16,047 nt of DNA. Source: Candidatus Hodarchaeota archaeon. GTDB lineage: Archaea; Asgardarchaeota; Heimdallarchaeia; Hodarchaeales; Hodarchaeaceae. Of the stretch, positions 8,442 through 16,047 are shown in pieces. The stretch's first letter is position 1; each line of letters starts with the position of its first letter. The notes beneath the pieces were generated by a model. That model was not told the DNA's origin and did no database searches. It saw nothing but the letters and a program-made list of their open reading frames with translations. The stretch covers positions 1 to 16,047 of the forward strand of contig JAEOTU010000333.1 of the NCBI GenBank assembly GCA_016839665.1, written 5' to 3'. The translations under genes were made by a program, and so were the position numbers.

Positions 8442-11400
8442 GTAGAACGGAAAAGTTGTTTTTTCCGCTTAATAATGAAGATCAACGAGAGATTAACTAA
8501 TGAAACTAGAAATATCTGGACAAGAGGGTCAACAACCTCCGTTCTTGGTGAAGTATGTGTCGAACTCTCTGACTCATCTTGTTGCTGGTTCATAGGTGAA
8601 TGATCTCGAAATTCCGCGATTGCCGCTGCTCCGTATTGAGTCCCTATAATTCTTCCAGACGGGTCTGCAACTGCAATCATTCCTTTACTTAAAATTCCTA
8701 TAAAAGCAGGTTTTCTTGTTGAATCCACAAACCATTTTTTTCCTTTAATTATATTCTCAGGGAAAGAATGTGATTCAATAACATCTCCTTCGGATGTAAA
8801 GATTACTAGCGAGTTACCAACAACCATGACTAGTTCACTAGTACCAGTATTATCGGTATTAGCGAAATAATGATCATAAGAATCAATATAGTAGTTTGTA
8901 AACTCTTTAACAACGGTCATTAGGCTGCCATTATCTCTTAAGATCCTTGAGCCATTATTATGAGTTACCAATAGAATATCATTGTAAGAACCTTGATCAA
9001 CTACATCCCAAGATACAATTTGATGTGGGTCGCTCATTAACGAAGAGCCAGTAGTAATCTCACCGCTTGAAAGCCAGCTATATCGAGCTAGCTGTCCCCC
9101 GTCAGAAAGTAGATACACTTCTGTTAACTGATCCCTATTTTCAATTGTTTTAATCGAGATCCATTTTGTTCCCACAGTTGGAGCAGGGAAGGCTCCTCCA
9201 GGGATATTGGTTGAAGGTAGTTCAATCAATTCAGCTATTCCGTTCAAATCTAGAGCAACAATATGGGTGTCTATTCCAAGGTTTGAAACATCTAGACTTA
9301 CTACGCTCAAGGAGGTATAGTAAGCTGTGTTTGTATGAGACCAGATATAGGATTTAGAAATTGGATCGAAAATAGTAATTGTACCACTAATGTTTGAAAT
9401 AGCTTGGGACAATAATACATCAGAGCTTCCATCTAAAGATAATGACGTCACATTAGAACCACTTGAGGAAATCTTAGCCCAAATGTCTGTGCTTGCTCCT
9501 TCTAGAATATAAAGATCACTAGTATCAGCTTTGAAAGCAAGGCCATATTTTCCTGGTTCAATTTCTAAACCACAAGCGGTTATTGTTGAAAAAGTACTGA
9601 TCGAACTTCGCCAAATTTCTCCGTGATCAAAGCTCCTTAAAATCAGTGTTCCATTAGTAAAGGCAATAAAGAGTTTTTCTGCTCCATCATTTGTCACGGT
9701 AACTGGGAAAGCGAACGAAGTTTGTGTCTGTTCGGAATATAGAATCTCTGTTTTTGTTTTGACGGTATAAGTTTGGGAAGTAATTGTATTGGTTGCTTCT
9801 GTTAACATTCCTACAACTCTTGAAACGGGGCCGTTTCCATTTGGATAGGACACAGCAATGTATGTTTGTTTGGTGGAAAAATCATTTGCAATGTCTGCTA
9901 CAACAGTTAGCCCAGAATATTCTTGAACAGCCCAAAGTACATCAGCTCCGCTTGTAGATACAGCAAACAACCCTGAATTTGATGTATAAGTTAATATAAC
10001 TTCCTCCTCGTCGTAAGGTACAATTTCAAACTTAACCATGCTATCTTTGAAGTATCTCTGCCAAATTATAGAAGCACTGGTAACATCAACCACAAAAATT
10101 CCACTAGAATATCCATTTGAAGGAAAGAGAGAAGTTGAAGTTTCAAAGCTTGGAATTGATAAGATTATATCCTCTAAGAAATCATTATTCGCATCTTTTG
10201 AATATATCTCAAAACAACTCAAATCTATTGATCCTACAGTCGGTATTGTTTGATTTAATAGTAGATCCAAGGTATTCAGATTATAAACTTCTAAATGGTT
10301 ACTAGCTCCATAATTATCAAAAATTGCAATAGCAAAATCTAACTGAAGGTCACCATCGAAATCACCGAGTAAAGATTGTGATCTTATATCGAACTTCGTT
10401 AAGTGTGTTAAATTGAAAGATTTTAAAATAGAACCATTACCTCTCAAGATATTTACCTTTTTATAAGTGGAGAAATCGCTTGAGCAGACAGAGATTCTTG
10501 ATGTGTTTCCAATTTTGCCTACTGCAAGATCAAAATATTCAGTCGAATTAAGATCTGGCTTTACATCATTCCATATCATTTCACCAGATACTGGCTTAAT
10601 GGCAAATATTTTGGTTGTTGTTGCGATAATAAGGTCTGAAGTCGCATCGTTGTTGATATCAGCGAAAGCGTGATTATTTCTTGGATCTAATGAGGCCCCT
10701 GTTATCCAATAGCGTTGAGTTCCATTTAGACTTACCCCAAATACACCTTTGGAAGTAACTCCTATAATGATTTCACCCAAGGAATTGTTCAGGAAATAGA
10801 TTTTTCCAATTGACCCTGCGACTGGATAACGCCATAATAAGGAATCATGATGCAAGTTCCAAGCAACCAGTCCATTTCCATATTTTCCATCAGCAAGAAT
10901 AAGATCCAATTCACCATCTTTATTGACATCAACAAGAAGGTTGTCTATTGTCTTAGATGGCTGATTATAGTAAGAATCGGTCCCTGGAGTTCCTACACTT
11001 CCAGTATTCTCCCAATCAAGGTGGGAATCAGTATCTATAAGAGTTAATCTTCTTAGTGATGCATTCGTAGCTATTAACAATTGGTCTGGTACTTCCAAAC
11101 CCCAAGATACAGAGTCAATAATTACCGAATTACTATCTATCAATTTTAAGGTGTTTCCCGCAGGAATCATAGAAAGGTTATCACTAGAAATCCACTCCAA
11201 ATTGGGCGTAGGGGCTCCTGGGTATGATGCTTGAAACGAAGTAATATTCCGAGCTACTAGGAAATATCCACCAGCATTTATTGTACCACTTAAATAGAAG
11301 TTATTTTCAGAAGTGTAAAAATCAGAGAGTTGCCAACCCGCAAGGGAAACTGGAGAATTAGTCGGATTGTAAATCTCTACCCATTTGACATCAGATGAGT

Positions 11401-14400
11401 CTGAATGATCACAAAGTACCTCGGTAATCAATAAACTAGTATTATACAAAGAATATGAAGCATTACTATACAAACTTTCTTCAGTGATAGCATAAAGATC
11501 ATTTATTGGCTGTTCATTATCAACAACCTCAAAAATGAAGATATCTCCTCCTCTAACAGAGAAAATAAGCTCAGGCCAACCATTACCATTGGTATCCTGA
11601 ATCGACACTGCTCCTGTTTCTCTAGGCTTAGCTTCTGCAGGTGTGATATATTTAGCAAAGGTGCTATTAACTTGCTCAGGATGAAGTGAAATAAATAATG
11701 GAGGTTGGTATTGCCATTTTTGGAGGTAGCTATATGTCCCATCTGACTTCTGATTAATTTCAAGTAAAGAAACACGTGAATCATGTGAAATAAATAGCTC
11801 TAAACGAAGATCATTATCAGTATCGCCAATTGCAATATCTCTTACATTGAAAATATCAGTGTATTCGAACCATCCTCCCTGTTTTAACTGTCCTATCCAC
11901 TGTTGGGTTACCAAGTGGGAAGAATTGCCGTAAAAATCGACCAAATTCCCCGAATAATTCGGATCTGAATCATTTTCTATCAAGAATCGGGTTACAAATT
12001 GATAGTAAATTCCACCAGTATTGTCCATGGTAACACGAGGTCTAAACATCTGTCGATTAGAAACACTAGCATTTGCTCCTTTGGTTCTTAATGACCCATA
12101 AGCATTATAAACCTCTAAATTTGGATCGTCACTAAATAAGGCATATTGTTGAGACCAACTGTTACCATTATCACTGCTAAAGACTGAAACGACCTCTGAC
12201 ATTGACCCAGTTACATGTTCACAGGTTGCAAAGATACTATTGGGATCATTAGCCATATTAGTGGCCGAAACAAATTGATAATTACCTGTTCCAGATAATA
12301 TCTTTGAAAATCCTTGATTATGATAAGTACTATTCAACAGGGTGAAATAGATTTCGTCATTGATGGTTCCAAGAGAGTTCCTAGAATAACCAGAGAATAC
12401 AACCCCAATTTGTCCGTCAATTTCAAGTAAATCAATAGATGACAAAGTATAATTTGTATCTATGGCACTTGGAGCTGATATATCTGTGATAGTCCAATCG
12501 GTGGTATTGATTACATTTATAGAGAGATTTCCTGAGAAACCAGTATAACTTGGGGAACCTTTTTGGATATCATCCAAAACATACGCAACAATGAGTGAAT
12601 CTCCAATTTCTTCAATGGCAACATCTTTGTAGATTACATAATAATTATCTGACGAGGTCGAACCGTTTGTATTTTTGAGTGAATCTACTTCATAATACGG
12701 TGCAAGGGGAGTACCAGTCGAATCAAACTGTTGGATATTCACCGTTCGACCATAAATATCATTTGGGGATACATAGCCTGCTATCCACGCTACAGTAACA
12801 ATACCAGATTCGCCTTGAGTGATTGCAGGCCGTAACTCATACCCCAAAGGAGCTGAAGTATAATTTCCTTCTCCTGGGAGAACTGTTATCGATGTATTTA
12901 GCCAATCACTAAAAAGACCATCATTTAACGGATAAATACTTTCCATATATCCAATTGTTTGATTTCGTACAAGAGAAGTACCATTAGCTTCTAATGGCCA
13001 ATAAATTCCATTCCCCCAAGAAAGGGAATCTTCAACACCCGACAAACTATTCACTAGTTGTAATCCATCAACAGTACCGAGCTGTAAAGCAGTGACTGGG
13101 ATGAAGGGAGTTGGTGCACTTGGATAATTACTGTCAAAAACTGATTGATTAGAAGCAATTAGAAAATAGTCATATGCAGGAATAATCCCCCATAAAGACA
13201 CACTTTGGATGGATGTATTTAATTCCCAACCCACTAAGGAGACATCATACCAATTTGGATTGTATAGTTCAACCCATTGGTAGGTAGTGTTACCTGGATC
13301 AAGATCATTTTCATAATAGACCTCTGTGATAAGAATACTATCATCACGAGGCTCATATGAAAGGTCATCCCATTCACAAATATACCTGAAAAATTGTGTG
13401 CCATCAAAATCACCCCATTGCCCATCTGATGACTGCATTCCCGCATAATCGCCAGTACTTGGTGCAACAATCCAATTAGCTAATGTATCGGACTCACCTG
13501 TCACCCATAGCCAGGTGTCTTCAGTCACTTCATCAGTCAATCCAATCCAGGCAAAGGATGGGAATGAACCAAAAGCATTTTGAACAAAAGTATTCTCTTC
13601 CATAGTACTAAACGTGACCAGATGCCCCCCTTGTGCCTCACAATCAGCTTTCGCGTCAGCCCAATTCTTAAAGCTATCAATTAATTTGTATTCATGACCA
13701 TTGTATAAAAGTCCACCATGGTCTTTAAGTTCTCCCCTATCACGACTTATTTGATAGTTTGGATCTTTTATTGTCATTAAACTTCTTGGGTCTGATGTAA
13801 TCGAATAGAAAAGCCTACCGTCACCATAAGTGGTATTCTGCAAAACAACTCCAATATCTTCATGATTGTAAGGATCGTGATTATCCTCTTCAACACCATA
13901 GATTGAGAAGTAATTGTTTCCTCCTTGGAGCTGAACTAATTCGTGTGATCTTGGGGCAAGACCATTAGAGGACTGATAAGTATTAAAAACTGGGGAAATT
14001 ACTTTTTCTTGACCGTAGATTGGATCTGATGAGACATAGCTCATTAATGTAAACGAAAAATCATTTGGATCTTTATCGACTTCCCAAATATCTAAACCAT
14101 GACCATGAGCGATGATTAATTCCAATTTTCCGTCGTAGTTAGCATCTGTTGTCTCAAGATCATTAATCACAGTAGAATTTATAGTTGGGAAGTCATAGAT
14201 TTTCTGGATATTTCCATAATTTGAATCTAAGGCTAAAAGGAAACCCGTATCTACATTACCACTCGAATTCCGCCCTCCAATCCACAATTCAGTGTTACCA
14301 TTTTGATTTAAATCAGCAAATAGTAAAGCTCCAATATCTAAATCTGGATAGTCGAACGGATTTCCCGGAATATCATAAAATCCTAATCCAGAGATAGGTT

Positions 14401-16047
14401 GAAAACTTTCTAGCCAGCCAAGCTGAGGATCAAATCTTATTAGGAAAAGTACATTTTGTGCTGCAAAGGCGATCATCGGGCCTCTTCCATCAAAATCTGG
14501 AGTCAGTGTTATGGCTGAAAATTGGGTAATTGAAGAATCATTAAAGAATTCTTGATGGTCTTTCTCAAAAATTAACTTAAACTCATCGTTAAATCCAGTT
14601 GCTTCAAAAACATAAAGACTCAATGCAGCAGTCAAAATAAACTCTTCATTTCCATCATCATCATAATCAAAACCACTAACAAGTAAATTTCCATGATCAA
14701 AAATTGTTTTCTTAAAATCCCCAGATACTCCTTCCAAATCCTGAAATTTATAGGGAGAATAAGTGGTTTCTTCAGTATGATTTAAGTCTTGGGACTTCCA
14801 CGCTCTTTTATAGGTGTTTTCAGCGAGATGTTCGAATACAATGAGATTATTGTCAAAATCACTTACAATAATCTCACTATTATTATCCCCATCTAAATTC
14901 AGGGCGGTAGTGAGAGTTAACGTCCAATCCTTTAACTCTTCTGTGTTTGTCCATGATTTCAGGATTGAATAGCCGAAATTGATTGCATCAGGAGGTGATT
15001 GTCTTAGATTAACTTCTAATTTCAATAGCTCAGGGTTTGTTCCAATAATAAAGGCCGTTTGTTGATCTACTTCAGCGACTAAATTTCTCAAGTGTTGTGG
15101 TGTGGTTACACCATTCCAAATCCACAGAGACTCTGCTGATTTCTCAGTTGAATTTGAAGGAATAACAACACCAGCAGTATAATTATTGAACCTTAAAGAT
15201 CCATCAGTCGTTGGATTTTTCATGACATAAGCGTTCCTAACCCATTGAGGGTTCGTTGAGGTTCCCAGGTTTTCAAAGAAGTCCATCCCGTAACGTAAAT
15301 CCCCAGATCCACGGCCGTATGAGTATGTAATATCATAATCGCCATCTTGATCATAATCCCATGCATTTGGCGAAAAGATGGGATTTGAAGGGGCACGTTC
15401 ATTAAGTTCTTTAAAATAATTGAAATCAAACTTAAAACTTGGACTGGTGCTATTACCAATATTCCATAAGAGGGCTAGTCTTCCATTAGATATAACAATA
15501 TCCTGTAAAGTATCATTATCAATGTCTGCTATAGTAGCTGAGGGATAAGTAGTCGAATCCGCTAGAAAATTGAACATCTGATTATCTATATCACTTAAAA
15601 CGGTAAAGTACGGAGATGGTGCATAATATTCCCATGGTTCTGGAATAGTAGGGGACTGTAAATAATAAATTTTTGGTAAGAGAGATGCATCATAAGTGGT
15701 TGGTTTTATGAAAGAACCCTTAAACCAGGGAAAGATAATTAGCTCATCAAAGTCATCACCCCACTGATAAAGATCACCAAAAGCGGTTGTTGGAACTCTA
15801 TTTGTACTAGTTAAATATTGATTAACAAACCGAAGAATATCTTGAAGACCACCCGTATTTGGTATCAATGCACCAGTTTCAATATTATAGGCTCTAATTG
15901 TACTATCGTCAGCACTTGTGACAACGAATTCTCTAGAATTTGGGTTGTTGACCCTACTCATATCAGATATACTTAAATGATGCAAATCCGTGAGATCTGG
16001 AGACGTCCCTGAGTTAAACTCTTTCGTTTCACCAGTTTTGTATCTCC
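8429..16047 (-). CDS. Giant membrane-anchored surface protein with FG-GAP repeats, C-type lectin-like and lamin-tail-like domains (5'-partial)
   Basis: The frame is open to the window edge, so the N-terminus and signal peptide are missing. The TTG at 15985 is an internal Leu. In-window length is 2538 residues (residue 1 at 16045). Visible order: about seven FG-GAP-like motifs of the D-x-[DN]-x-[DN]-G type (about 155-645); C-type lectin-like domain (777-894; C802, WIGL at 833, C890); lamin-tail-like domain 1 (900-1051); BNR/sialidase-like strand region (1060-1380) with one Asp box at 1290-1297; two more FG-GAP motifs; lamin-tail-like domain 2 (1535-1687); further FG-GAP/PQQ-like blades (1690-2460); polar Gln/Ser/Glu/Thr linker; transmembrane helix 2507-2525; basic tail from KRKK. 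Such domains usually bind calcium, glycans or proteins outside the cell. No catalytic site is evident. It is the first gene of the visible operon, 2 bases before the next. A surface adhesin or receptor is the inferred role; the ligand is unknown. Confidence 0.93.
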   Translation of the reverse strand, partial: RYKTGETKEFNSGTSPDLTDLHHLSISDMSRVNNPNSREFVVTSADDSTIRAYNIETGALIPNTGGLQDILRFVNQYLTSTNRVPTTAFGDLYQWGDDFDELIIFPWFKGSFIKPTTYDASLLPKIYYLQSPTIPEPWEYYAPSPYFTVLSDIDNQMFNFLADSTTYPSATIADIDNDTLQDIVISNGRLALLWNIGNSTSPSFKFDFNYFKELNERAPSNPIFSPNAWDYDQDGDYDITYSYGRGSGDLRYGMDFFENLGTSTNPQWVRNAYVMKNPTTDGSLRFNNYTAGVVIPSNSTEKSAESLWIWNGVTTPQHLRNLVAEVDQQTAFIIGTNPELLKLEVNLRQSPPDAINFGYSILKSWTNTEELKDWTLTLTTALNLDGDNNSEIIVSDFDNNLIVFEHLAENTYKRAWKSQDLNHTEETTYSPYKFQDLEGVSGDFKKTIFDHGNLLVSGFDYDDDGNEEFILTAALSLYVFEATGFNDEFKLIFEKDHQEFFNDSSITQFSAITLTPDFDGRGPMIAFAAQNVLFLIRFDPQLGWLESFQPISGLGFYDIPGNPFDYPDLDIGALLFADLNQNGNTELWIGGRNSSGNVDTGFLLALDSNYGNIQKIYDFPTINSTVINDLETTDANYDGKLELIIAHGHGLDIWEVDKDPNDFSFTLMSYVSSDPIYGQEKVISPVFNTYQSSNGLAPRSHELVQLQGGNNYFSIYGVEEDNHDPYNHEDIGVVLQNTTYGDGRLFYSITSDPRSLMTIKDPNYQISRDRGELKDHGGLLYNGHEYKLIDSFKNWADAKADCEAQGGHLVTFSTMEENTFVQNAFGSFPSFAWIGLTDEVTEDTWLWVTGESDTLANWIVAPSTGDYAGMQSSDGQWGDFDGTQFFRYICEWDDLSYEPRDDSILITEVYYENDLDPGNTTYQWVELYNPNWYDVSLVGWELNTSIQSVSLWGIIPAYDYFLIASNQSVFDSNYPSAPTPFIPVTALQLGTVDGLQLVNSLSGVEDSLSWGNGIYWPLEANGTSLVRNQTIGYMESIYPLNDGLFSDWLNTSITVLPGEGNYTSAPLGYELRPAITQGESGIVTVAWIAGYVSPNDIYGRTVNIQQFDSTGTPLAPYYEVDSLKNTNGSTSSDNYYVIYKDVAIEEIGDSLIVAYVLDDIQKGSPSYTGFSGNLSINVINTTDWTITDISAPSAIDTNYTLSSIDLLEIDGQIGVVFSGYSRNSLGTINDEIYFTLLNSTYHNQGFSKILSGTGNYQFVSATNMANDPNSIFATCEHVTGSMSEVVSVFSSDNGNSWSQQYALFSDDPNLEVYNAYGSLRTKGANASVSNRQMFRPRVTMDNTGGIYYQFVTRFLIENDSDPNYSGNLVDFYGNSSHLVTQQWIGQLKQGGWFEYTDIFNVRDIAIGDTDNDLRLELFISHDSRVSLLEINQKSDGTYSYLQKWQYQPPLFISLHPEQVNSTFAKYITPAEAKPRETGAVSIQDTNGNGWPELIFSVRGGDIFIFEVVDNEQPINDLYAITEESLYSNASYSLYNTSLLITEVLCDHSDSSDVKWVEIYNPTNSPVSLAGWQLSDFYTSENNFYLSGTINAGGYFLVARNITSFQASYPGAPTPNLEWISSDNLSMIPAGNTLKLIDSNSVIIDSVSWGLEVPDQLLIATNASLRRLTLIDTDSHLDWENTGSVGTPGTDSYYNQPSKTIDNLLVDVNKDGELDLILADGKYGNGLVAWNLHHDSLLWRYPVAGSIGKIYFLNNSLGEIIIGVTSKGVFGVSLNGTQRYWITGASLDPRNNHAFADINNDATSDLIIATTTKIFAIKPVSGEMIWNDVKPDLNSTEYFDLAVGKIGNTSRISVCSSDFSTYKKVNILRGNGSILKSFNLTHLTKFDIRSQSLLGDFDGDLQLDFAIAIFDNYGASNHLEVYNLNTLDLLLNQTIPTVGSIDLSCFEIYSKDANNDFLEDIILSIPSFETSTSLFPSNGYSSGIFVVDVTSASIIWQRYFKDSMVKFEIVPYDEEEVILTYTSNSGLFAVSTSGADVLWAVQEYSGLTVVADIANDFSTKQTYIAVSYPNGNGPVSRVVGMLTEATNTITSQTYTVKTKTEILYSEQTQTSFAFPVTVTNDGAEKLFIAFTNGTLILRSFDHGEIWRSSISTFSTITACGLEIEPGKYGLAFKADTSDLYILEGASTDIWAKISSSGSNVTSLSLDGSSDVLLSQAISNISGTITIFDPISKSYIWSHTNTAYYTSLSVVSLDVSNLGIDTHIVALDLNGIAELIELPSTNIPGGAFPAPTVGTKWISIKTIENRDQLTEVYLLSDGGQLARYSWLSSGEITTGSSLMSDPHQIVSWDVVDQGSYNDILLVTHNNGSRILRDNGSLMTVVKEFTNYYIDSYDHYFANTDNTGTSELVMVVGNSLVIFTSEGDVIESHSFPENIIKGKKWFVDSTRKPAFIGILSKGMIAVADPSGRIIGTQYGAAAIAEFRDHSPMNQQQDESESSTHTSPRTEVVDPLVQIFLVSLVNLSLIFIIKRKKQLFRSTRRL
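10165..11830 (-). repeat. Second cluster of FG-GAP/VCBS-like repeats in gene A, interrupted by a lamin-tail-like domain
   Basis: Motifs DTDNDLRLE (near 11810) and DTNGNGWPE (11585) come before the second lamin-tail-like domain (about 10985-11440). DVNKDGELD (10915), DINNDATSD (10645), DFDGDLQLD (10350) and DANNDFLED (10185) follow it. Each leads into a hydrophobic strand. Blades further downstream (to about 8700) are more like PQQ repeats and lack the calcium loop. Confidence 0.8.
14110..15530 (-). repeat. First cluster of FG-GAP/VCBS-like repeats in gene A
   Basis: Seven motifs with calcium-loop spacing are visible: DIDNDTLQD (near 15500), DYDQDGDYD (15345), NLDGDNNSE (14880), DYDDDGNEE (14660), DFDGRGP (14490, lacking the last acidic residue), DLNQNGNTE (14305) and DANYDGKLE (14130). 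Each is followed by a hydrophobic strand, as in integrin-type beta-propeller blades. The segment at 15870-16000 looks like a further blade without a calcium loop. Seven blades would close one propeller. Confidence 0.85.

Noticed and set aside
11900..12860. Calling gene A a sialidase
   Set aside because: A single Asp box and no recognisable catalytic Arg/Tyr/Asp set; the region is better described as BNR-like.
15983..15985. TTG as the start codon of gene A
   Set aside because: The frame is open upstream to the window edge, there is no ribosome site before the TTG, and it falls inside a propeller-like blade sequence.

Overview
The window holds three very large genes, all on the minus strand and packed head to tail, and almost nothing else. 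In transcription order they are: gene A (16047 to 8429; its 5' end lies beyond the window), gene B (8426 to 1827; complete, 2199 residues) and gene C (1814 to 1; its 3' end lies beyond the window). The gaps are 2 and 12 bases. Each downstream gene has a good Shine-Dalgarno sequence that overlaps the end of the gene before it, so this is almost certainly one translationally coupled operon. Its promoter and terminator both lie outside the window. No RNA gene, insertion sequence, CRISPR array or origin is visible, and no stretch longer than 12 bases lacks a gene.

All three products look extracytoplasmic. Gene A is a mosaic of FG-GAP/VCBS-type beta-propeller repeats with a C-type lectin-like domain, two lamin-tail-like domains and a sialidase/BNR-like region, anchored by a C-terminal membrane helix with a basic tail. 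Gene B has a signal peptide, an unrecognised alpha/beta N-terminal domain, about 650 residues of hydrophobic helices, about 270 residues of amphipathic strands, about 26 Asp-rich thrombospondin type 3-like calcium repeats, and a C-terminal membrane helix ending in RRRR. Gene C has a signal peptide, a right-handed parallel beta-helix of about 11 repeats, and at least two Ig-like domains. Asn-X-Ser/Thr sequons are frequent in all three, as in glycosylated archaeal surface proteins.

The organism is probably an archaeon, possibly of the Asgard group. The DNA is AT-rich. C-terminal single-helix anchors followed by basic residues, sequon-rich ectodomains, and the Ig-like repeat with its 'W...D...YTIY...W' pattern are features I associate with giant Asgard surface proteins. 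No marker gene is present, so this is an inference. Other archaea, or less likely a bacterium, are not excluded.

The working model is a cell-surface assembly: A and B are membrane-anchored, calcium-loaded, multi-domain adhesins or scaffolds, and C is a secreted or surface-attached beta-helix protein made in a fixed ratio with them. Sugar or matrix binding, cell-cell contact, or building an outer layer are all possible. The sequence shows architecture and co-expression, not a specific ligand or reaction.
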